Positions 1 through 8,500 of a stretch of 22,500 bases of DNA are shown here, one piece after another (position 1 is the first letter of the stretch; each line of letters opens with the position of its first letter). This DNA is from Prorocentrum cordatum (Eukaryota; Sar; Dinophyceae; Prorocentrales; Prorocentraceae). The position numbers and the translations under genes were made by a program. The notes under the pieces are model-generated. The model saw nothing but the letters and a program-made list of their open reading frames with translations. It was not told where the DNA came from and did not search any database. The stretch is taken from contig CAUYUJ010014609.1 of assembly GCA_963575745.1 (NCBI GenBank), forward strand, positions 290,001 through 312,500, in the 5' to 3' direction.

Positions 1-424
1 ACACCGCTATCGAGTATGGACGCGATCGTCTATCTCCGAGCTCGGCGCAAAAATCTGCCTGGTCGAAAACCCCACCATTGTTCCTGGTTGCCTCCTTGGA
101 GACCTTTAGGCTCGCAGAATTAGAAACGGGCACCGCAGGGTAGCCACTGAGCTTCTTCTGGCTTCCTTAAAAAATCCCGGGCGGGGCTGGTCTGAAGCAT
201 GTCCCGGCAAGCCTTTTCCAAGCGTTTCCCAATACGCCTGCCCGGAAACTCCCCAGAAGCTCCTTTTTGGAAGCTCCCTCTAGAGTTCCCAGAGCTCTCT
301 TTGGACAGGCTTTTGGACGGCCATCGATATGGCGCCCCGACATCCAGGTTCTGGATTGCACAACTTACCTTCCCGGACATGCGACGCCCTGATTTTTTCA
401 ATACGGGGTCCCTGAAATCCCGAC
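1..424. other. No recognisable feature
   Basis: Open frames of about 60-130 codons occur on both strands but show no family motif, and they overlap one another. No RNA gene, tandem repeat or inverted repeat was seen. Confidence 0.5.
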
Positions 425-545
425 CCGTTCCCCAGGAACGGTCCTTCATCCCGAGTCGTTGTCTGACGCTCCCGAGGCCCGGCGAGGGCCTCCCGAAGCC
501 GACCTTGGCAAAAAAAACTCTCGTCCTGATTTCTTGTACGACGCG
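425..545 (+). repeat. Dispersed repeat H, copy 1 (diverged)
   Basis: It shares ordered blocks with 13885-14020: a phrase like TTCATCC-GAGTCGTT, then GACG-TCCCGAG, an AGGGCCTCC-like block, and a final TCCTGATTT. Similarity is patchy, so this is an old copy. No terminal inverted repeats were seen. Confidence 0.55.
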
Positions 546-590
546 ATCATGTCTGGGTTCCCCTCAGACCCAAAGCTCGGGGATCTTCTG

Positions 591-760
591 ACCGGGGTCA
601 ATCCAGACCCGGGTCAGTCAGGCCTTGCAGAATCCTGCACGATCCTGCGAGATCCTGCGCCCAAACCCGGGTCAATGCGACCCCGCCCCTGCAGGATCCT
701 GCAAGATCCAGCGCTCTGGCTGACCCCCGTTTGCACTGACCCCCGTCTCGAGGCTCCCGA
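591..760 (+). repeat. Dispersed repeat G, copy 1
   Basis: It matches 11149-11330 in the same orientation over about 165 bp. The shared blocks are CCAGACCCGGGTCAG, several phased GATCCTGC words, CGCTCTGGCTGA and GAGGCTCCCGA. The centre holds repeated GATCCTGCA/TGCAGGATC words that can pair with one another. Confidence 0.8.
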
Positions 761-928
761 AAAGCCCACGAGCCCCCCCCCGGCCCCGCGGCGGATGGTC
801 AGCTGCCCGCCCGCCGCGGCGGCGGCCCGCCGCCCCTCCGCCTGCCGCTTGCCCCCGCCTTTGCCGGCGGGCTCCGCGCCTCCCCGGGAAGGGGGGGGGG
901 CGGCAGGAGGGCTCCTGCTGCTGCTCCT

Positions 929-1262
929 TCCCCTCCTCCTCCTCCATCTCCTCCTCCTCCTCCTCCTCCTCCTCCACCTCTTCTTCTTCTTCGTATTATT
1001 AGTATTATTATTATGCATTATTCTTCCTTATTATTAGTATTATTAGTTATGTTATTATGCTTCTGCTTATGCTTCTGCTTCTTATTATTATTAGTATTAC
1101 TGTTGTTATTATTCGTCTTCTTCTTGCTATTCTTATTCATATTCCTCCTCTTCCTCCTCTTCCTCCTCCTCCTCCTCTCTCTCCTCCTCCTCCTCCTCCT
1201 CCTCCTCCTCCTCCTCCTCCTCCTCCTCCTCCTCCTCCTCCTCCTCCTCCTCCTCCTCCTCC
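929..1262. repeat. Pyrimidine trinucleotide tract (CTC/CTT/TTA, then pure CCT)
   Basis: A trinucleotide-periodic run on the plus strand begins as CTC/CTT, passes through an AT-rich TTA/TTC/GTT section (about 993-1140) and ends as about 120 bp of nearly pure CTC/CCT. The opposite strand is an almost pure purine tract. Long poly-Leu or poly-Pro frames through it are repeat translations and not genes. Confidence 0.95.
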
Positions 1263-1548
1263 GGTTCCTATTTCGCTCACCCGTGCACCCCCCCGCCGCC
1301 ATCACCGTCCTTCTGTCTGCGTCCCTCCTAGTCCCCTTCCCTCTCCCGGCTCTCCCCTGTCATCTCCTTCCCCCCCTTCCACTCGCTCTCCCCCCGCGAT
1401 CGTCGTGACGATGGCCAAACGGACCATGGTCCGTTTGGAAAGGGAGGAACACCGAGGTGCCATGATACTCCGTCGTGCTGTGGCTCCGCCGCGAGCGCTC
1501 CTTCGGTGCCGTGTCTGTCACCTCCGGGCTATGGCTTCGCAGAGAGCA
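1263..1548. repeat. Non-repetitive spacer holding a perfect 24-bp palindrome
   Basis: At 1415-1438 the sequence is its own reverse complement over 24 bases: CCAAACGGACCA followed by its exact inverse, centred on CATG. The rest of the interval is C-rich with no recognised motif. Confidence 0.85.
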
Positions 1549-1951
1549 GCTCGATGATACGTAATATCTGTATTTCGTATCTTCCGAGTCCGAGCCTGAC
1601 CCCCCCCCCGCCGAGAATTGTCGCAGGGGGTCCATGATGCCAGGGCGTGTCATTCGACCGACGGTCGCATATAATTGGAGGGGAGCCCACGGAGCCAGAG
1701 CTCGTCATTCGACCTGCTGTCGAATAGAATGCCTCGCCGAGGGCCAGTTACCCTCCCCGAGGTTGTGGCAGGGGGTCCACGGGCCAGGGCGTTGCATTCG
1801 ACCGACGGTCGAATAGAATCGGGGAGGGTCCATGGTGCCAGAGTTTGCCATTCGACCGACGGTCGAATATAATAGCTGCTCGATGATACGTAATTGTTGT
1901 ATTTCGGATCTTCCGAGTCCCGGAATGTGGGGTGGTAATTCGAGCAGCTAT
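1549..1951. repeat. Palindrome cluster flanked by direct repeats
   Basis: Four copies of a 19-bp near-palindrome (ATTCGACCG, A, CGGTCGAAT) lie at 1652, 1707, 1796 and 1850. The spacings are 55, 89 and 54 bp, and related text sits between them (GGGTCCA-G-GCCAGGGC). The cluster lies between direct copies of GCTCGATGATACGTAAT plus about 27 further similar bases, at 1549-1592 and 1877-1920. A 13-bp inverted pair (AATAGCTGCTCGA and its complement) lies at 1870 and 1939. Confidence 0.88.
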
Positions 1952-2130
1952 TCCTGACGGATAGGCACCCTATCCCGAGGTACGGCCGAAAGCTATAAGT
2001 GGGGTTTGGCCCCCTTGGTTTCAGCAGGTGGCCGATAGCTTTGGGCAGTACCTCCAACTTTGAGGATGTGGCCGCCTCATCCTTAAAGATGGGTTTAGGT
2101 ACCCTTTAAGCCTATAGCGCGCTTGGTAAT

Positions 2131-2450
2131 CCTCCTCCTCCTCCTCCTCCTCCTCCTCCTCCTCCTCCTCTCCTCCTCCTCCTCCTCCTCCTCCTCCTCC
2201 TCCTCCCCTCCTCCTCCTCCTCCTCCTCCTCCTCCTCCCCTCCTCCTCCTCCTCCTCCTCCTCCTCCCCTCCTCCTCCTCCTCCTCCTCCTCCTCCTCTC
2301 CTTCTTCTCCTCCTCCTCCTCCTCCTCCTCCTCCTCCTCCTCACTCCTCCTCCTCCTCCTCCTCTCCTCCCTCCTCCTCCTCCTCTCCCTCCTCCTTCTT
2401 CTCCTCCTCCTCCTCCTCCTCCTCTTCCTCCTCCTCCTCCTTCTCCCTCC
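2131..2450. repeat. CCT/TCC microsatellite, 320 bp
   Basis: This is a nearly uninterrupted pyrimidine run on the plus strand, with one-base slips (CCCT, CTCTCC, CTTCT) that change the triplet frame. Long homopolymer frames (Ser, Pro and Leu on one strand; Arg, Glu and Gly on the other) are translations of the repeat. The 250 bp after it, to about 2700, are non-repetitive with no recognised gene. Confidence 0.97.
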
Positions 2451-2712
2451 CCCGATGCCGTCCGCCCGACTTTCGATGTGGAGGCCCAGGACCCAAGATG
2501 TTGGTCTGAGGGCTGCGATCTTCGGCAGAGGTCCAGACTGTTTTGCTGGAAGCTTGGAACTTTCTGGGAATGGCCTCGGTCTTCCTGCCCGAGGCCGATC
2601 GGATGGCGGGCCGACGGGCTCGGTTCGCAGACTGGCGGTCACGGCGAGTTCTTCTGGGCATGCCAGGTTTCTCCTTCTCATCCTCCTGTGCCAGGTTTCT
2701 CCTCCTTCTCCT

Positions 2713-4125
2713 CCTTCTCCTCCTCCTCCTCATCATCATCAGCATCATCATCACCATCATCATCAGCAGCATCATCATCAGCATCAGCATCAGCATCATC
2801 ATCATCAGCAGCATCAGCATCAGCATCAGCATCAAAATCATCATCAGCAGCATCAGCATCAGCATCAGCATCACCACCAGCATCATCGTCATCACTAGCA
2901 TGATCATGATCAGCATCATCGTCAGCATCGTCATCATCATCATCGTCATCATCACAATCAGCATCATCAGCAGCATCAGCATCAGCATCATCATCAGCAT
3001 CAACAGCATCATCATGAGTTACATCATCAGCATCACCATCATCACCATCACCATCAGCATCATCACTACTATCATCAGCAGTATCGGTATCATCACCATC
3101 ATCGTCATCATCACCATCATCATCACAACCATCATCTGCAGCACCAGCATCATCATCATCAGCATCACCATCATCATCGTCATCATCATCATCAGCAGCA
3201 TCATCACCATCACCATCACCATCACCATCATCATCATCATCAGCATCATCATCATCACAACCAACACCATCACAATCAAACGCATCGTCACGATCCTCAT
3301 CATCATCACCATCACCATCACCATTATCATCGTCATCATCGTCATCCTCGTCATCCTCATCATCCTCATCATCCTCATTATCCTCATCATCCTCAAAATC
3401 ATCATCATCGGCATCACCAGCATTATCATGATCATTATCAGCATCATCATCATCAGCATCATCATCTTCATCAGCAGCACCAGCATCATGAACAGCATCA
3501 GCAGCATCATCATCACCACCACCACCATCAGCATCAACATAATCAGCATCATCACAATCATCGTCAGCATCATCACAACACTCATCATCAACAGCAGCAT
3601 CAGCATCAGCATCATCATCACCACAACCATCATCCTCATCATCATCATCCTTATTAACATCAGCAGCAGCATCAGCATCAGAAGCATCATCATCATCACC
3701 AGCATCATCATCAGCATCATCAGCAGCATCAGCATCCTCATCAACATCATATCATCAGCATTAGCAGCATCAGCCTCAGTACCATCATCAACAACATCAT
3801 CATCACCACCACCATCATCAGCATCATCATCGTCATCATCATCAACACCATCATCTACAACAGCAACAACAAACAACAACAGCATCAGCACCATCTTCAT
3901 CATCGTTGTCATCAGCATCGTCGTCGTCGGCATCAATATCATGGTCATAATCATCAACATCATCAGCATCAGCATCATCATCTACAACAACAGCAACAAC
4001 AGCATCAGCATCAGCATCAGCATCATCAGCATCGTCATCATCATCATCAGCAGCAGCATCATCATACGCAGCATCAGCATCAGCATCGTCATCGTCATCA
4101 TCATCATCATAGTCATCAGTGGCAT

Positions 4126-4156
<31 letters not shown>

Positions 4157-4172
4157 AACATCATCGTCCGCA
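2713..4172. repeat. CAT/CAG trinucleotide array, about 1.45 kb
   Basis: A long array of CAT triplets on the plus strand is interspersed with CAG and with variants such as CGT, CAC, CCT and AAC. It starts after a CCT run and ends near 4172. Frames through it give Ile/Ser/His-rich or Met/Leu/Asp-rich proteins of up to 550 codons, which have no other features and are not called as genes. The mixture of variants suggests an old array. Confidence 0.96.
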
Positions 4173-4219
4173 TGCTCTTCTTCTGCGATTCCTGCTCCTG
4201 ACACTTTACTTGGTCGTCC

Positions 4220-4262
4220 TCCTCCTCCTCTTCCTCCCCCTCCTCCTCCTCCCTTTCTCCTC
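4220..4262. repeat. Short CCT tract
   Basis: A pyrimidine run of about 40 bp, downstream of the photolyase stop in the direction of transcription. No polyadenylation-like signal is evident between it and the stop codon. Confidence 0.8.
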
Positions 4263-4399
4263 CTCATCCTGATCGGGTACGGCGGTATCGGGTTGTGACG
4301 ACCACGACGCTGGTTTCTGACACCGCGTGGACCATTCAACCTTGAACAATCGGCGGCGATCCTTCCGCACTGGCCGAGTCTGGGCCACCGGCGGCGTTT

Positions 4400-5564
4400 T
4401 CATCCTTGATGACCCGCGGCAGGGTCGCTGACGCGTCGGCACGCCACAAGCCTAACGTACGGCCATGGTGTTGACATGCCGTCTCTGCCCAGATGGAGGA
4501 GGTGAAGGGCCGGGGGTCCCCGGCCTGCTCTGCCGCTGCCCTTGCCGCCGCCCCTGCCGCCGCCCTTGCCGGGCTTCGAGGCCCCGGCCGAGGGATTCAG
4601 CTGGCGGCCGTCCTTTGCCAGGCGGTACTCCAGCTTGGTGAAGAGCTTGGTGGTCGCCCCGCCAGGGAGAGCTATGACGTCGTAGCCCTGGCCATCGTTC
4701 ATCCAGGTGTCGGCGATGGAGCGCCTCATCTCCAGAGTGGCCTGCTTGGCCTCGTCGCGCGCAGCGGCCAGGTCGACCACGCAGCGCTCTGGGTATGACG
4801 TCCCCAGGTGCACGCCGGAGCTCGCGAGCACGTCTGGCGGCGCGTCCCACGGCGTGTGAAGGAACCTAACGGGCAGGTGCGCGAGCTCCGGCAGCCAGCG
4901 GCGGACGTAGAAGCCGGTGGGGTCCTGAGTCTTCGCCGACACAGGCGAGATGAGGAAGTTCCACTGGTCGGTTCCACTGCGGCCGGCGTTTTGCCACATC
5001 ATCGAGTTGATGGCAACGTCGGCGTCCACGAGCTGATCCTCGTACCACTTCGCCCCCTCCACCCAGGAGATGTTCAGGTACTCCGTCAGGAAAGTGGCGG
5101 CCACCATTCGGACGTTCTGCTGCACCCATCCCGTGGCTCGCAGCTCGCGCATAGCGGCGTCCACCAGCGGGTAGCCGGTCTCGCCGCGCTGCCAGAGCCT
5201 CAACATGCCGTCACCTCTCTCTCGCCAACGTGCCCTGTCGTAGTGAGCGCGTATCCCTTTCCGGTGCATCTCGGGAAAGTGGTGCATCTGGAAGTAGGCT
5301 AGGTCCCGCCAGAATAGACGCCGGCCGAACGTCTTTGTCTGCTCGCGGGGAAGCCCCGCGTCCTGCACGGCCCAGAAGAGATCGTTCGCTGAGAGCTGAC
5401 CCCAACGTAGAAAGGCAGACAGCTTGGAGTTAGGATTCGGGTCCAGGTCGGCCCGGCTGCGGTGCTGCTCGTAGGCTCGCAGCCCGCCCTGGCGCTGCAC
5501 GTAGTCCCGCATGCAGCTCAGCGCGGCCCCCTCGGACGCTGGAAGAAGCAAACGCTGCACAAGC
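4400..5564 (-). CDS. Photolyase/cryptochrome FAD-binding domain, last exon
   Basis: This is a complete FAD-binding domain in one open frame. Numbered from the in-frame TTG at 5626, PASEGAAL (29-36) and SKLSAFLRWGQLS (67-79) open the domain. FGRRLFWRDLAYF (100-112) and GYPLVDAAMRELRATGW (151-167) are the central family signatures. DADVAINSMMW (201-211) and SGTDQWNF (217-224) line the flavin pocket, and VRRWLPELAHLP (241-252) closes it. The Trp triad is W145, W188 and W211, matching E. coli W306/W359/W382. N207 matches N378, the residue facing flavin N5, which is Asn in photolyases and usually Asp in plant and Cys in animal cryptochromes. Residues after about 302 are not recognised, and 353-370 are Gly/Arg/Lys rich. 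The frame stays open upstream to 5671, but that part reads repeat family A, so an AG acceptor near 5565 (or 5555) is preferred. The stop is at 4400-4402. Confidence 0.93.
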
Positions 5565-8500
5565 CTGGGCTTTCGAAGGTCCGCGCGGAGTTCTCGGATC
5601 GGCACCAGGCCCTGAGCATCCATCAACCGACCCCTACCTCCACGGGCGTGGCCTGGGCCCCACTGGCCGATCTACCCCCCCTAAGATGGGGGATACAGGC
5701 TGCTCCCGTCGAGCTCCGAGGGGCATGATCCCCAGCTGGTGCGGCAGGCTGGCGGGGCTGAGGTACCGTGGCCAATCACGGCCAACTCGGGGTAAAGGAT
5801 CAGATTTATGTCGGGCCTGTCCCCCTACAGGGGGATTTTCGACAAAAAAATACCCAGAAAATGCCCCAAAAAGGTCAACAAATATTCAAAAAATGATCCC
5901 CAGACTATTTTTGGATTGTTTTTTGGCTATGTTTGGGGTATTTTTCATTTTTCATCGAAAATCCCCATGTAGGGGGACAGGCCCGACTTAAGATCAGATA
6001 AACGAGGCTGCTTCTTGGATCGGCGCCGGACTCCCCTCCCTGGCGCGCGAAGAGCGCGCCAGAGGCGGCGCGCGCCGCCAATAGGGGCGGGGGGGCAGCG
6101 CCGACCGACGAGAGAAGTCCGCGCGGACCTGCGGAAGCCTGTGCTCGTGTTAGGTCGGGCATGTCCCCCTACAGGCGGATTGTGGATGAAAACTTACAAA
6201 TAGTCCCGTAAACATGTCAAACAATTCGAAGAATCGTCCCCTGACTATTTTGTACAATTTACGGATGCTCCTCCAGCAGAGGGGCACGCCCGATTTAATG
6301 CTTGTGCAGCTGTCGCCTCTTCGGGATATGTCGGGCCAGGCAGCGCGCAGGGAAGCGCCCCAGTCCTCTGGGGGGACAAAGAAGGTGTCCATCGCCGCTG
6401 CTCCCCGGGCCTCTCCCAGGGGTACGTCCTGACCGGAACCTCGAGGAGAATCCTCCCGAGGTGACGAGAGCTCTCCAGGCCGAGCAGCCGTCCCCGAATC
6501 CCCCACACCCACACGTGCGATGCCTTGACATGTTCATTACGGGGTCCCCAAAGATGAGAGCTTTTTATTCGGCGTGTCGACACTGGGCGGCAAGGGGGGG
6601 AAGGAAGGGGGGGGGTCTGGCTCCGGACCTCTACTTAGTGCGACTGTTTGAGACAGTGCGTCGTATGGGGGAGACCCCACCTGCTCGAAACAGTCCCCGA
6701 AAAACAGCCAAGATCTACTCCAGGGGGGGGGGGGCGAGGGCTCGCGCCGATCGGCAAAACAATAAATAAAAAACGATCATCTTTCCTCAGGGCCGAATGT
6801 TTGATTCCGAGCTGCTTCTTGCACGTCTGGGGGGGGCCTGGCGAGGGCCCGCAGAGGCCCACCACGATCAGAAATCCCTCAATGTGAGTTTTGCTCGCGA
6901 CTCAAAGGGGTCTGGGGTGAAACCAAAAAGATACCGATACCGCTTCTCCTCCTCCTCCTCCTCCTCCTCCACCTCCTCCTCCTCCTCCTCCTCCTCCACC
7001 TCCTCCTCCTCCTCCTCCTCTCCCCCTCCTCCTCACAGGGTGCGTCCCGACCACAATCTCGGGGCGAACCCAGCCGTGGCGACGAGGGCCTCCCAGGAGG
7101 CCCGCAAAGGCGAAAACGAGGCAAGGGCAGCGGCATCGGTACATTTCCCTCCTCCGAGTCTGGGCTATAGGTATCCCTTCCTCCTCTGAGCTGTCGGCGC
7201 GTGAGGGGGTAGGGGGAGAGGGGAATGTTTCTTTGAGGGATACTGCTTCTTAGAAGGCGACGGCCTAACATCTACAGACAAGACCCACGCCTTCTAAAAA
7301 GCAGGGGTGCTTCTAAGAAGCCTTCCCCCCTCCCCCTTACCCCGCCCCTCTGATAAGCAATACAAGTACCCCATAACCATTTGGGAGGGGACCAAGGTCA
7401 GGAGGGCCAGAAAGGGGCAGGGGGTCTGTTTTCTGCAGACGTGCCAGACCACACCGCCAAGATGTTTTATCCCTGATGCGAAGACGGGGACCGAAGTGAG
7501 GTCACGTCTTCATCGCGTTACCAGGCTTAGGCCTAGGTCGGGCATGTCCTCCTACAGGCAGATGTTGGACAGGAAACAAAAAACGATTGTCAACACAAAA
7601 GCAAAAAGAGCGAAGGATGGTCGGAAACTCGTCCCCAGACCATGCTGCAACTGCCTTGCAAAAGATTCCCCCTCCAGCAAGACGTGCCCCGCTTCAGGCC
7701 AAGGGCCCTCGTGCCCTCGGTGGCCCTCTGCGCGTGGCGAGGCCGAGGCATCCTCGCCGCCGGGCGCCACGCCCGCCTCCAGCCCGAGGGCCTCCAGCGC
7801 CGCCGAGCTCGGCCGCACGGCCGGCGCCCGCAGCCGCGCGGGCGCGGGGAGCGGCCGCCGCGGCGCGCCGGCGGCCTGGCAGGCCCTGCGAACCAGCCTC
7901 GAGGCTCGTCCCTACCCTCAGGTCGGGCATGTGCTCCTACAGGCGGAGTTGTTGTGTTTCCTGCTTGATTGCTTCGTACACGTATATATTCACGAGAGAG
8001 TGAAAGATAGTAGAAGGAAGCGTTCCCCTACTAGTGTTATACTATTGTGGAATACTCCTCCTGTAGAGGGACAGGCCCGACTGACACCCTACCCCTGAGA
8101 TTGACAAGCGCAGAGGCGATGACAATCTTAGGGATGCGCCCGCAGAACAACTGCGGGACGAGGCGGTGCCATTCCTAGGGGTAGGGACATGTTTCGGGCT
8201 GGTGACCTGTGGAAGGGCATGAGCGTGCCCCAGTGCCCCGACGTGTAGCCGCGGCCCACATGGGTAGAGGCCTCCCCCAGGTGGGGTCCGAGCAGGTGTA
8301 GCCAGAGGATCGCCGATGCATCGCCGGCGCACCGCCGAGGCATCGCCGATGCATCGGCGCCTTCGGCGTGGAGAACATGTCTGGCTCCACACCGAGCCGC
8401 ATCGTCGATGATTACATCGGCGATGCGGCGCGATCCTCCGACCCCATCTGCTCGGACCCCCTGTGGGAGGCCAAAACTTGGCTGGGTGCGCCGAAGGGGG

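Noticed and set aside
929-1408. Poly-Leu and poly-Pro frames that resemble signal peptides or proline-rich proteins
   Set aside because: They are translations of CTC/CCT triplets with no independent coding sign.
2713-4172. CRISPR-like or other spaced repeat array
   Set aside because: The period is three bases throughout with no unique spacers, so it is a simple trinucleotide array.
2543-4201. Open frame of about 550 codons on the plus strand
   Set aside because: Nearly all of it is a translation of the CAT/CAG array (Ile, Ser and Thr runs). The short non-repeat start has no motif, and the opposite strand is equally open.
5565-5671. Upstream extension of the FAD-domain frame, including ATG at 5623-5621
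   Set aside because: The extension reads through the family A terminal repeat and an in-frame stop lies at 5674-5672. No family-like residues occur before about codon 25, so this is more likely intron than a true start.
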